DNA of 64,000 bases from Streptomyces polyasparticus (GTDB lineage Bacteria > Actinomycetota > Actinomycetes > Streptomycetales > Streptomycetaceae). A model generated the notes under the pieces. That model had not been told where the DNA came from. It saw only the letters and a program-made list of their open reading frames with translations, and did no database searches. This document shows positions 10,716-19,275 of the stretch, piece by piece. Each line of letters begins with the position of its first letter. The first letter of the stretch is position 1. The stretch covers positions 186,001-250,000 of the forward strand of contig NZ_JACTVJ010000002.1 in assembly GCF_014493765.1 (NCBI RefSeq), given 5' to 3'. The position numbers and the translations under genes were made by a program.

Positions 10716-12827
10716 ATGAAACCGACCGAGAGCGCCGATCCGGTGTCACGGCTGCCCGGGCTTTTGGTGCCCGCGCTGCCCACCGCCGTGGTGGCCGTCG
10801 CCGCGGTCGTGCTCGGCGCGGGTGTGTACAGCGCACTGACCGGGGCCCACGCGCTCTTCCCGGGTTCCACCGTCGGCTGGGCGCTCGCCGTGCTCGTCGG
10901 CGTGATCGTCGGCCATCTGGTCGCGCTCGGCCGTGAACGGTGGTGGGGCGGTACCGGTTCCGGTGCCGCCCTCACCCTTGCGGTCCTGCTGCTCTACGGC
11001 TGGGTCCCGGCCGGCATGGTCAGCCTCACCGTGATCATCCTGGTCGGCGCGGCCCGCAGACGGCGCTGGCGCCAGGGGCTCCTGCACGGCGCGGTCGACG
11101 TGCTCGGCATCGGTGCGGGCGCCCTGGTCATGGCGGCGTTCGGCGAGGTGCCGACCGTGGAGAAGCCCTGGACGCCCGAGGAGTGGGACCTGTGGGCGTT
11201 CCCCGAGGTCGCGCTGGTCGCGGGCGCCTATCTGGTCGTCACCCGTCTGCTGCTCTGGTACGTGCACGCCCCGCATGCCGCCGGACTGCCCACCGTCGCC
11301 CGTACGGCCATGGTCCGCCAAGGGCTCGTCGGGGTGGCGCTGCTCGGGATCGCGCCCCTGATCTGCGTGGTCGCCGTCGCGATGCCCGTACTGCTTCCGC
11401 TCTTCGCGATCCCGCTCGTGGCGCTCGACTCCACCCTGTGGATCGCGCGGGCGCGGGCCGAGGAGCAGTTGCGCGATCCGCTGACCGGACTGCCCAACCG
11501 GCAGTGGCTGTTGGAGCGGACCTGGGCGGCGCTGGACGATGCCGAACGGATGGGTGCGCGTTCCGCCCTCATCCTGATCGACCTCGACCGCTTCCGTTCG
11601 GTCAATGACACGCTCGGGCATCTCGCCGGTGACCGGCTGCTGCTCCAGATCGCCGACCGCCTCCAACTCGCCCTGCCGAAGGGCGCGGAGGCGGCGCGTC
11701 TCGGCGGCGACGAGTTCGCCGTCCTTCTTCCCACCTGCGACTCGACCACGACGGCCAAGCGCATCGCGCGCGTCCTGGTCGCCGAGCTCTCCTCGCCCCT
11801 CGACCTCGACGGCCTCACCCTCGTCCTGGAGGCGAGCGCGGGCCTCGCGGTCTATCCGGACCACGCACTCGACGCCGAAGGTCTGCTGCGCCGTGCGGAT
11901 GTGGCGATGTACCAGGCCAAGGTGGACCGTACGGGCGTCGAGGTCTACGAGTCGAAGCGCGACTCCAACACCCCCGACCGGCTCGGCCTGTTGGGCGATC
12001 TGCGCCGCGCGCTCGACGCGGGCGACGTCGAACTGCACTACCAGCCGAAGGTCCGCTTCGACGGCCAGGTGGCGGGCCTCGAAGCGCTGGTGCGCTGGGT
12101 GCACCCCGAGCGGGGCAAGGTCCCGCCGGACGAGTTCATTGCGATCGCCGAGTCATCGGGGCTCATGCCCCACCTCACGGAGTACGTGCTCGACACGGCG
12201 CTCGCGCAGGTCGCGCGCTGGCACGCGCAGGGTCTGAAGGTCCCCGTCGCGGTGAACGTCTCGCCTCGCGACGTCCACACCCCGGGCTTCGCCGGTGCGG
12301 TGGCCGCGCGCCTGGCCCGGCACGGAGTGCCCGCGGGCGCCCTGCAGTTGGAGATCACGGAGCACGTACTCCTCGAGGACCCGCAGCGTGCGGCCGACAC
12401 CCTGGCGGGCCTCACCGCCCACGGCGTCAAGATGTCCCTCGACGACTTCGGCACGGGCTACTCCTCCCTCGTCCACCTGCGCCGCCTCCCGGTGAGCGAG
12501 CTCAAGATCGACCGCTCCTTCGTGGCCCGCCTCGCGGTCGACCCCGAGGACGCGGAGATCGTCCGCTGCACGGTCGACCTCGCCCACTCGCTCAACCTCG
12601 TCGTCGTCGCGGAGGGCGTCGAGGACGACGAGACCTGGGAGCGGCTGCGTGACCTCGGCTGCGATGCGGTCCAGGGGTGGCTGGTCGCGGCGGCGATGCC
12701 GGCGGAGGAGACGACGGCGTGGCTCCTGGCCCGAGGCTCCCGTGGGTGGCAGCGCCCCGCCGAGCTCGAGGCGGGCCCGCCTCCGTCCGACGCGGGCGAC
12801 GTCCCGTCCAGCTCGGTCGTTCCCTAA
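10716..12827 (+). CDS. rmdB: RmdB-like membrane GGDEF-EAL protein (c-di-GMP turnover)
   Basis: A 703-residue protein with about six N-terminal membrane helices (residues 15-220), a GGDEF domain (GGDEF at 330-334) and an EAL domain. EAL-domain catalytic residues look intact: EALVRW from 456, VNVSP, LEITEH, SLDDFGTGYS, KIDRSF and VAEGVE. No RxxD inhibitory site precedes GGDEF. The domain order and place after ligA match S. coelicolor RmdB (SCO5495), described as a c-di-GMP phosphodiesterase affecting development; the orthology is from memory. ATG 10716 follows GAGAGGGA; a GTG at 10680 after AGGAG would add 12 residues. Confidence 0.88.
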   Translation: MKPTESADPVSRLPGLLVPALPTAVVAVAAVVLGAGVYSALTGAHALFPGSTVGWALAVLVGVIVGHLVALGRERWWGGTGSGAALTLAVLLLYGWVPAGMVSLTVIILVGAARRRRWRQGLLHGAVDVLGIGAGALVMAAFGEVPTVEKPWTPEEWDLWAFPEVALVAGAYLVVTRLLLWYVHAPHAAGLPTVARTAMVRQGLVGVALLGIAPLICVVAVAMPVLLPLFAIPLVALDSTLWIARARAEEQLRDPLTGLPNRQWLLERTWAALDDAERMGARSALILIDLDRFRSVNDTLGHLAGDRLLLQIADRLQLALPKGAEAARLGGDEFAVLLPTCDSTTTAKRIARVLVAELSSPLDLDGLTLVLEASAGLAVYPDHALDAEGLLRRADVAMYQAKVDRTGVEVYESKRDSNTPDRLGLLGDLRRALDAGDVELHYQPKVRFDGQVAGLEALVRWVHPERGKVPPDEFIAIAESSGLMPHLTEYVLDTALAQVARWHAQGLKVPVAVNVSPRDVHTPGFAGAVAARLARHGVPAGALQLEITEHVLLEDPQRAADTLAGLTAHGVKMSLDDFGTGYSSLVHLRRLPVSELKIDRSFVARLAVDPEDAEIVRCTVDLAHSLNLVVVAEGVEDDETWERLRDLGCDAVQGWLVAAAMPAEETTAWLLARGSRGWQRPAELEAGPPPSDAGDVPSSSVVP

Positions 12828-12954
12828 GCTCCGGCCTGCCGTCTGCCGCCGGCGCGTGCGGGTGGCTGCGGTGGCTCGGCGGCGTGCGTTCCGTCTGGGT
12901 TCCGGCGCCTGCGGGTGGGGCGCGGTTACCCGGGTGCGTTCCGCCTGGGGTTCG

Positions 12955-13050
12955 CAGCCGTCTGCGGGTGCGCTGCGCCTGCGGCGGGCGGATTTCCCCT
13001 ACCCGCCCCTTCCCGAAACCGTGGGCTTCGCCCCCGGACCCCCGGGGTGG
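12955..13050. repeat. dispersed intergenic repeat, copy near gatC
   Basis: It contains TGCGGGTG, GCGCCTGCGGCGGGC, then CGCCCCTTCCCGAAACCG, GGGCTTCGCCCCCGGACC. The same series in the same order occurs at 47468-47551, and the CGCCCCTTCCCGAAAC core occurs twice, inverted, at 6771-7055. A separated member of the associated short repeat, CTCAAACGCCGGACGGGCTG, lies at 13259-13278. Repeats of this appearance recur between Streptomyces genes, from general familiarity. Confidence 0.65.
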
Positions 13051-13157
13051 GTGGGCACCCAGGGTGGGTGGGCAAGCAGGGTGGGTGGGCACCCGGGGCG
13101 GGTGGGTCCCGGGGTGGGTGGGCAAGCAGGGCGGGTGGGCACCCGGGGTGGGTGGGT
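13044..13157 (+). repeat. G-rich tandem tract with G-quadruplex potential
   Basis: About six copies of a unit near GGGTGGGTGGGCACCCGG, alternating with GGGTGGGTGGGCAAGCA. Runs such as GGGTGGGTGGG with one-base loops followed within a few bases by another GGG meet the usual G-quadruplex pattern several times over. The embedded CACCC can instead pair with GGGTG, so hairpins compete. Confidence 0.7.
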
Positions 13158-13298
13158 CAACGTGGGGCTGAGCCCCGGCTCTTGTGAGCACCCGGGTGGG
13201 TGGGCCTCTTTGGGGCTTCGCCCCTTGCCCCCTTGTCGCGCCTGAACGGCGCTCGTCCTCAAACGCCGGACGGGCTGGAGTTGGACGCTCCGTCCAGC

Positions 13299-13370
13299 GC
13301 ACCTAGCACAGCCGGCGCACCTAGCACAGCCGGCGCACCCAGCACAGCCGGTTCACCCAGCACAGTCGGC
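13299..13370. repeat. 18-bp tandem repeat, four copies
   Basis: Four consecutive units, GCACCTAGCACAGCCGGC twice, then GCACCCAGCACAGCCGGT and TCACCCAGCACAGTCGGC. The unit length is a multiple of three, but the surrounding frame has no coding support. Confidence 0.9.
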
Positions 13371-13454
13371 GTGGGAGGCGCGAGTGCGCAGGCGGAGTTG
13401 GGGGCGCAGGGGGTGCGTGGGTGTTCACGGGGTTGGGGGTGCGGAGGGGCCCCG

Positions 13455-13850
13455 CCTGCAGCCGCACACCGGATGCTGGGGAGGCCCCACTCGCCTGCAG
13501 TCACGTCCCGCTGTGGCAGAAGCCCCTCGGCCCGCAGTCACGTCCTGCTGTGGCAGAAGCCCCTCGGCCTGCAGCCGCGCCCTGCTGGGGCTCAAGCCCC
13601 TCGGCCTGCAGCCGCGCCCTGCTGGGGCTCAAGCCCCTCGGCCTGCAGTCACGTCCTGCTGTGGCAGAAGCCCCCCGGCCTGCAGCCGCGCCCTGCTGTG
13701 GCTGAAGCCCGTCGGCTTGCAGTCGGGACCAGCTGTGGCAGAAGCCCCACCCGACCCACAGCCGGGACCCGCTGCGGCAGAAGCCCCCCAGCCCGCAGCC
13801 GCACACCGCTGGGACAGAAGCCCACCCGACCCGCAGCCGCGGAACCGGCC
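13455..13850. repeat. 37-bp tandem repeat, about ten copies
   Basis: Each unit starts CTGCAG(C/T)C(G/A)CG and ends with GCTGTGGCAGAAGCCCC or the variant GCTGGGGCTCAAGCCCC, then TCGGC. Two adjacent units are identical. The first unit is 39 bp and some later ones are one to two bases longer. Since 37 is not a multiple of three, every frame changes at each unit, which rules out a repeat protein. There are no unique spacers, so it is not a CRISPR array. Confidence 0.9.
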
Positions 13851-13859
13851 GGAGGGGAC

Positions 13860-13953
13860 GGGGTGGGGTGCCTGGTTTTCGGGCGGTCCGTTAGCAACGA
13901 CGCGAGTCCCTCGGTACCGGACCACATTGCCCGAAAACCAGGTACCCCACCCC
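13860..13953. other. large inverted repeat/hairpin upstream of gatC
   Basis: Arms 13860-13884 and 13929-13953 pair at 24 of 25 positions; each carries CCTGGTTTTCGGGC or its complement. Inside, GGTCCG (13885-13890) pairs with CGGACC (13918-13923) after a short right-side bulge, leaving a 27-base loop. The 94-bp size and long terminal arms resemble a miniature inverted-repeat element or a structured RNA. It sits about 260 bp before gatC, immediately after the 37-bp array. Confidence 0.8.
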
Positions 13954-14213
13954 GGCACCGCCCCAGAAGACGAACCGCAGGCGGCAAAGCACACCGACGG
14001 GAAGCAGGACACAAAGCGGCAGGCGGCAGGAAGCAGGGGGTCTGGGGGCAAAGCCGCCAGCGGGGGACCGGGGGGCGGCGCCCCCGTGAACGCCGTCGGA
14101 AGAGCACGCCGCGGCGGGCCCCGGTACGCCCCGGGGGAAACCGTTTCACGGGCAGGGCTCCGAGCCCCATAGGATTGCCCCAAACAAAGAACACGCACCC
14201 CGTGAGGATCCGC

Positions 14214-14510
14214 ATGCCTGGCATCACGCGCGAGGAGGTCGCCCACCTCGCCCGGCTGGCGCGTCTGGAGCTGAAGCCCGAAGAGCTCGACCACTTCGCA
14301 GGCCAGCTCGACGACATCATCGGCGCGGTCGCCCGCGTCAGTGAGGTCGCCGACCAAGACGTACCGCCGACTTCGCACCCGCTGCCGCTGACGAACGTCA
14401 TGCGCAAGGACGAGGTCCGTCCGTCGCTCACCCCCGAGCAGGCGCTCTCCGGCGCCCCGGCCCAGGAGCAGCAGCGTTTCAAGGTGCCGCAGATCCTGGG
14501 GGAGGACTAA
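14214..14510 (+). CDS. gatC: Asp/Glu-tRNA amidotransferase subunit C
   Basis: A 98-residue structural subunit that stabilises GatA and the GatA-GatB contact. The N-terminus, [20 protein letters not shown], is the classical GatC signature. The C-terminal half has [23 protein letters not shown] 14214 is selected because it gives the normal length; the ribosome site is weak (GTGAGGA). The gene is six bases upstream of gatA, so the subunits are cotranscribed. Confidence 0.95.
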   Translation: MPGITREEVAHLARLARLELKPEELDHFAGQLDDIIGAVARVSEVADQDVPPTSHPLPLTNVMRKDEVRPSLTPEQALSGAPAQEQQRFKVPQILGED

Positions 14511-14516
14511 CCCACC

Positions 14517-16010
14517 ATGACGGACATCATCAAGCTCACCGCCGCCGAGATCGCCCAGAAGATCAAGGACGGCGAGCTCACCGCAGTAGAGGTCACCGAG
14601 GCCCACCTGGCCCGCATCGAGGCCGTCGACGAGAAGGTGCACGCCTTCCTGTACGTCGACCGCGAGGGCGCCCTCGCGCAGGCGCGCGCCGTCGACGCCA
14701 AGCGGGCGGCGGGCGAGAAGCTCGGCCCCCTCGCCGGCGTCCCGCTCGCGCTGAAGGACATCTTCACCACCGAGGGCATCCCGACCACGGTCGGCTCCAA
14801 GATCCTCGAGGGCTGGATCCCGCCGTACGACGCGACCCTCACGAAGAAGCTGAAGGCCGCCGACGTGGTGATCCTCGGCAAGACCAACATGGACGAGTTC
14901 GCCATGGGGTCCTCCACCGAGAACAGCGCGTACGGCCCGACGGGCAACCCGTGGGACCTCACCCGCATCCCCGGCGGCTCGGGCGGCGGCTCCAGCGCCG
15001 CGCTCGCCGCTTACCAGGCCCCGCTCGCGATCGGCACGGACACCGGCGGCTCCATCCGCCAGCCCGCCGCCGTCACCGGCACGGTCGGCGTCAAGCCCAC
15101 CTACGGCGGCGTCTCGCGCTACGGCATGGTCGCCTTCTCGAGCTCCCTCGACCAGGGCGGCCCCTGCGCCCGTACGGTCCTGGACGCGGCCCTCCTGCAC
15201 GAGGTGATCGGCGGCCACGACCCGCTCGACTCCACCTCCATCGACGCCCCGGTCCCGCCGGTCGTCGAGGCCGCACGCAACGGCTCCGTAGAGGGCATGC
15301 GCGTCGGTGTCGTCAAGCAGTTCCGCGGCGAGGGCTACCAGGCCGGCGTCGTGCAGCGGTTCGACGAGTCGGTCGAGCTGCTCAAGGAGCTCGGCGCCGA
15401 GATCGTCGAGCTGGACTGCCCGACCTTCGACCTGGCGCTCTCCGCGTACTACCTGATCGCGCCCTCCGAGTGCTCCTCGAACCTCGCCCGGTTCGACGCC
15501 ATGCGCTACGGCCTGCGCGTCGGCGACGACGGCACCAAGTCCGCCGAGGACGTCACCGCGCTCACCCGCGAGGCCGGCTTCGGCGACGAGGTCAAGCGCC
15601 GCATCATCCTCGGCACGTACGCCCTGAGCTCCGGCTACTACGACGCGTACTACGGCAGTGCCCAGAAGGTCCGCACCCTCATCACCCGCGAGTTCGAGGC
15701 CGCCTTCGAGCAGGTCGACGTCATCGTCTCCCCGACGACCCCGACGACGGCCTTCCCGATCGGCGAGCGCGCCGACGACCCGATGGCGATGTACCTCGCG
15801 GACCTGTGCACCATCCCGACCAACCTGGCCGGCAACGCCGCCATGTCGCTGCCCTGCGGCCTGGCGCCGGAGGACGGTCTGCCGGTCGGTCTGCAGATCA
15901 TCGCGCCCGCCATGAAGGACGATCGTCTGTACAAGGTGGGCGCGGCGGTCGAAGCTGCGTTCGTCCAGAAGTGGGGACACCCGCTCCTCGAGGAGGCTCC
16001 GTCGCTGTGA
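14517..16010 (+). CDS. gatA: Asp/Glu-tRNA amidotransferase subunit A
   Basis: The glutaminase subunit (497 residues) of GatCAB, which makes Gln-tRNA(Gln) and, where needed, Asn-tRNA(Asn) from misacylated tRNAs. It is an amidase-signature enzyme. The catalytic lysine is in LALKDIF, the cis-serine in [11 protein letters not shown] and the nucleophilic serine in [14 protein letters not shown] 14517 follows GGGGGAGGAC. The absence of a bacterial GlnRS route in most actinomycetes makes this operon essential in general. Confidence 0.97.
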   Translation: MTDIIKLTAAEIAQKIKDGELTAVEVTEAHLARIEAVDEKVHAFLYVDREGALAQARAVDAKRAAGEKLGPLAGVPLALKDIFTTEGIPTTVGSKILEGWIPPYDATLTKKLKAADVVILGKTNMDEFAMGSSTENSAYGPTGNPWDLTRIPGGSGGGSSAALAAYQAPLAIGTDTGGSIRQPAAVTGTVGVKPTYGGVSRYGMVAFSSSLDQGGPCARTVLDAALLHEVIGGHDPLDSTSIDAPVPPVVEAARNGSVEGMRVGVVKQFRGEGYQAGVVQRFDESVELLKELGAEIVELDCPTFDLALSAYYLIAPSECSSNLARFDAMRYGLRVGDDGTKSAEDVTALTREAGFGDEVKRRIILGTYALSSGYYDAYYGSAQKVRTLITREFEAAFEQVDVIVSPTTPTTAFPIGERADDPMAMYLADLCTIPTNLAGNAAMSLPCGLAPEDGLPVGLQIIAPAMKDDRLYKVGAAVEAAFVQKWGHPLLEEAPSL

Positions 16011-16246
16011 GTGCCATGAACAAGGCCAAGGGATTCAAGAAGTCCAAGACCGGTACGTACCTGTCGATCGGGACCACCGCCTTCGGCGCGCTGAGCGTCA
16101 TCAAGCAGGCGAGGAAGGCGCGCACCGAGCACGACACGCTCCGGCTCGTCGACGCCGCGGTCTCGGCCGCCGCGATCGTCACCGGCGTGGCGCTGCTCCT
16201 GCGTGAACTGAAGCGCCTCGGCGACGACGACGTCCTCCTTGGCTGA
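16007..16246 (+). CDS. small hydrophobic protein inside the gat operon
   Basis: A 79-residue protein of unknown function between gatA and gatB. The basic N-terminus ([17 protein letters not shown]) precedes two hydrophobic stretches, [12 protein letters not shown] and [17 protein letters not shown] short acidic tail (GDDDVLLG) follows, suggesting a small membrane-associated protein. GTG 16007 overlaps the gatA stop by four bases (GTGA) and has GGAGG ten bases upstream; ATG 16016 is the alternative. The tight coupling implies coexpression with GatA. S. coelicolor appears to carry a similar ORF at this place. Confidence 0.7.
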   Translation: MSAMNKAKGFKKSKTGTYLSIGTTAFGALSVIKQARKARTEHDTLRLVDAAVSAAAIVTGVALLLRELKRLGDDDVLLG

Positions 16247-16262
16247 GAGGGAAAGTTTTACC

Positions 16263-17768
16263 GTGACCACCGAACTTCTGTCGTACGAGGACGCGTTGGC
16301 GTCGTACGACCCGGTCATGGGCCTTGAGGTCCATGTCGAACTCGGCACCAAGACCAAGATGTTCTGCGGCTGCTCCACGGAGCTGAAGCAGGACGCCAAC
16401 TCCCAGACCTGCCCGACCTGTCTCGGTCTGCCCGGCGCGCTGCCGGTCGTGAACGAGATCGGCGTCGAGTCGGCCATCAAGATCGGCCTCGCGCTCAACT
16501 GCGAGATCGCCGAGTGGTGCCGCTTCGCCCGGAAGAACTACTTCTATCCGGACATGCCGAAGAACTTCCAGACCTCCCAGTACGACGAGCCCATCGCCTT
16601 CAACGGCTACCTCGACGTACAGCTGGAGGACGGCGAGATCTTCCGCGTGGAGATCGAGCGCGCCCACATGGAGGAGGACACCGGCAAGTCCACGCACGTC
16701 GGTGGCGCGACGGGCCGTATCCACGGCGCCTCGCACTCCCTGCTCGACTACAACCGCGCCGGCATCCCCCTCATCGAGATCGTCACCAAGCCGATCGAGG
16801 GTGCGGGCGAGCGCGCCCCCGAGGTCGCCAAGGCGTACGTGGCCGAGCTGCGCGAGGTCATCAAGGCGCTCGGCGTCTCCGAGGCCCGCATGGACAAGGG
16901 CCAGATGCGCTGCGACGTGAACCTCTCCCTGCGTCCCAACGGGACCAAGGAGTTCGGTACGCGTTCGGAGACGAAGAACGTGAACTCGCTGCGGTCCGTC
17001 GAGCGCGCCGCGCGCTTCGAGATCCAGCGGCACGCGGCGGTTCTGAAGGACGGCGGCAAGATCGTCCAGGAGACCCGGCACTTCCACGAGGAAGACGGCT
17101 CCACGACCTCAGGCCGTATCAAGGACAACGCCGAGGACTACCGGTACTTCCCGGAGCCCGACCTGGTGCCCGTCGCCCCCGCCCGTGAGTGGGTCGAGGA
17201 GCTGCGCGCCGGTCTGCCCGAGATGCCGCGCGTACGCCGCAACCGGCTCCGTGAGGAGTGGGGCGTCAGCGAGTTCGACATGCAGTCGATCCTCAACGCG
17301 GGCGCGGTGGACTCGATCGTCGCCACGGTCGAGGCCGGCGCCCCGTCGGACCAGGCCCGCAAGTGGTGGATGGGCGAACTGGCCCGCAACGCCAACGAGT
17401 CGGGCAAGTCGCTGGAAGAGCTCGACATCACCCCGGCGCAGGTCGCCCGGGTCTGCGAGCTCGTCGCCTCGGGTGACCTCAACGACAAGCTGGCCCGTCA
17501 GGTCATCGACGGTGTCCTGAAGGGCGAGGGCACTCCGGACGAGGTCGTCGACAAGCGCGGCCTGAAGGTCGTCTCGGACGACGGCGCGCTGACCACGGCG
17601 GTCCAGGAGGCCATCGCGGGCAACGCGGCCATCGCGGACAAGATTCGCGGCGGCAAGGTCGCGGCCGTGGGCGCGCTCGTGGGCGCGGTCATGAAGGCCA
17701 CCCGCGGCCAGGCGGACGCGGCCCGCGTGAAGGAGCTGATCCTCAAGGAACTGGGCGTCGAGGGCTGA
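16263..17768 (+). CDS. gatB: Asp/Glu-tRNA amidotransferase subunit B
   Basis: The tRNA-binding and kinase-like subunit (501 residues) that activates the misacylated tRNA with ATP before amidation. Motifs include [17 protein letters not shown] with CPTCLGLPG (zinc cysteines), [19 protein letters not shown], and the C-terminal YqeY-like helical domain ending [16 protein letters not shown] 16263 is chosen because AGAGGGA lies upstream; an in-frame TTG at 16239 would add eight residues. It is the last gene of the gat operon and is followed by a strong hairpin. Confidence 0.96.
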   Translation: MTTELLSYEDALASYDPVMGLEVHVELGTKTKMFCGCSTELKQDANSQTCPTCLGLPGALPVVNEIGVESAIKIGLALNCEIAEWCRFARKNYFYPDMPKNFQTSQYDEPIAFNGYLDVQLEDGEIFRVEIERAHMEEDTGKSTHVGGATGRIHGASHSLLDYNRAGIPLIEIVTKPIEGAGERAPEVAKAYVAELREVIKALGVSEARMDKGQMRCDVNLSLRPNGTKEFGTRSETKNVNSLRSVERAARFEIQRHAAVLKDGGKIVQETRHFHEEDGSTTSGRIKDNAEDYRYFPEPDLVPVAPAREWVEELRAGLPEMPRVRRNRLREEWGVSEFDMQSILNAGAVDSIVATVEAGAPSDQARKWWMGELARNANESGKSLEELDITPAQVARVCELVASGDLNDKLARQVIDGVLKGEGTPDEVVDKRGLKVVSDDGALTTAVQEAIAGNAAIADKIRGGKVAAVGALVGAVMKATRGQADAARVKELILKELGVEG

Positions 17769-17787
17769 CGGTTCGGTTGATCGAGGT

Positions 17788-17823
17788 GGGCGGCGCTCCG
17801 GGTTCAGGCTCGGGGCGCCGCCC
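17788..17823. terminator. bidirectional terminator after gatB
   Basis: GGGCGGCGC (17788-17796) pairs with GCGCCGCCC (17815-17823), with further partial pairing inside. It sits between the convergent gatB and SUKH genes. Confidence 0.65.
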
Positions 17824-17831
17824 CTTTCGTG

Positions 17832-19043
17832 TCAGCTCGGGTCGGGCGACGGCGTGTGGGGCTGGAAGAACATCACGTCCAGTGGGTCACGGTTGCGCGG
17901 GAGCCCACGGAACGCCTCGCCGTCTCCTCGGCCGCCGCGCAGCCAGTTCAGCAGGGTCTGCGTGAAGTTCCCGGGCAAGGGCGGTCCCGGTTCCGAGTGC
18001 CGTGGGTATACCGCGACGCGCCACTCGTCGGGATCACCCTCCGTGCACCAGCCGACCTGATCTCCGTCGATCGTCGACGTGAACGGCAGGAACCCACCCG
18101 GCTCGGGCCAGGTGGGCAGCGGCATGCCGTCCGGGTGTCCGCTCCTGAGCCGTCGATATCCGTCGAGCATCCAGCCGACCTCGGCGGCCAGCCCGTTCGG
18201 TTGTGGATCGAGAGGCGCAGGCAGGCGCAGCCACCAGCTCCAGATCCCAGCCCCGTACCGCTCCGAGAGCTGGATGAAGTCGGCCGGCAGCCGTGTGCCG
18301 ATCCGCTCGAAGACCTCCTCCCAACTCCCCTCGCCCACATACGGCGTGAGCGGCGGCGGGACCAGCGCGAGCACGGCCTCCAGACCTTCCCCCCGCGTGA
18401 GCGCCGCGTGCTGCCGCGCGTCGGCGTGCACGCCGGGCGCCGGGGGAGCCCACGACCCCGCCCGCGCCAGCGGTTCGAACACCCGCACCTCGCGCCCGAG
18501 CGGCCCGAGCAGTCCGCCCGGCTCACCCGGGTTGGGCACCCCGCCACGTATCGCCGCCGACAGCAGCTCCAGGAGCGGCACCTCGTACGCGACCCACGGC
18601 TCGTCCACATGCGCCGCCACACGCGTGGTCAGCAGCACCACCGGCCACTCGTCCGGATCCTTCGACACCGACGTGTCCCAGAAGAGCTGGTCGCCCGACG
18701 AGGTCTCGCCGAAGACCAGCAGACCGCCCTCCCGCGGCAGGAACTCCCGCTGCTCCCGGGTGAACATGCGCGGACGTATCGCCGAATGCCGGTGCGTCTC
18801 CACCAGCCAGCTCCCGTAGTCGAAGCGCCCGTCCGAGCTCACGCACGGTCCGAGCAGCCGCACCCGGACACCCGCCGGATCCCCTATCTCCACCGGACCG
18901 TACGCCGAGAAGACCGCCTTGTAGTCGGCCGGCAGCGGGACTTCGAGCCAGGCCTCGACGGCCGCCCAGTCGACCGCGGGAGCGGGGGCGGGCGGCGGTC
19001 CGACGAGGGTGGCGAGTGCGGCGGCGGGTCCGGTGAGTTCCAT
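17832..19043 (-). CDS. SMI1/KNR4 (SUKH) domain protein
   Basis: A 403-residue cytosolic protein with what look like two SUKH-fold halves. The first has VDWAAVEAWLEVPLPADYKAV and LLVFGETSSGDQLFWD; the second has WEEVFERIGTRLPADFIQL and FLPFTSTIDGDQVGWC. SUKH proteins often serve as immunity proteins in polymorphic toxin systems, but no toxin gene is adjacent, so the role is unknown. ATG 19043 is chosen over 19196 because the extra 51 residues come from a tandem repeat. A second, shorter SUKH-like gene lies at 45367-46098. Confidence 0.75.
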   Translation of the reverse strand: MELTGPAAALATLVGPPPAPAPAVDWAAVEAWLEVPLPADYKAVFSAYGPVEIGDPAGVRVRLLGPCVSSDGRFDYGSWLVETHRHSAIRPRMFTREQREFLPREGGLLVFGETSSGDQLFWDTSVSKDPDEWPVVLLTTRVAAHVDEPWVAYEVPLLELLSAAIRGGVPNPGEPGGLLGPLGREVRVFEPLARAGSWAPPAPGVHADARQHAALTRGEGLEAVLALVPPPLTPYVGEGSWEEVFERIGTRLPADFIQLSERYGAGIWSWWLRLPAPLDPQPNGLAAEVGWMLDGYRRLRSGHPDGMPLPTWPEPGGFLPFTSTIDGDQVGWCTEGDPDEWRVAVYPRHSEPGPPLPGNFTQTLLNWLRGGRGDGEAFRGLPRNRDPLDVMFFQPHTPSPDPS

Positions 19044-19071
19044 GCGTACGAGCCTGCCAGCCGCCACTGAC

Positions 19072-19164
19072 AACTCCACCGGCGGCCTTGGGCGTTCACC
19101 GACGACTCCACCGGGGGGCTTGGGTTGTTCACCGACGACTCCACCGGGGGCTTGGGCGTTCACT
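19072..19164. repeat. short tandem repeat in a divergent promoter region
   Basis: Two full copies (33 and 31 bp) of TTCACCGACGACTCCACCGG plus GGGGCTTGGG, flanked by partial copies on both sides. It lies between the divergent SUKH and phospholipase genes, where repeated operator sites could occur. Confidence 0.75.
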
Positions 19165-19275
19165 GTCAATACGTGCCCGTGACTTCTCCTCGCCACCGTC
19201 GCGGCCTAACGTCCCCGTTCGGTGCCCCTGTGGCCCCGGTGACGTACACCAGCCCCGATCAGGAGGTCAGCCACC

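Larger units (their letters stand above)
12828..14213. other. gene-free repeat block between rmdB and gatC
   Basis: I find no credible gene here. From left to right it holds GC-rich degenerate repeats of a TGCGGGTG type (12840-12985), a dispersed-repeat copy (12955-13050), a G-rich tandem tract (13044-13157), an 18-bp array (13299-13370), a 37-bp array (13455-13850) and a large inverted repeat (13860-13953). After these come about 260 bp of leader in front of gatC. The ORF running through the arrays into gatC depends on frame-breaking repeats and is rejected as coding. Confidence 0.75.

Noticed and set aside
13455-13850. CRISPR array
   Set aside because: Units follow one another without unique spacers and no cas gene is present.
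13200-14213. Upstream extension of gatC through the tandem arrays
   Set aside because: The open frame depends on 37-bp units that shift frame at each copy. GatC has a normal N-terminus at 14214.
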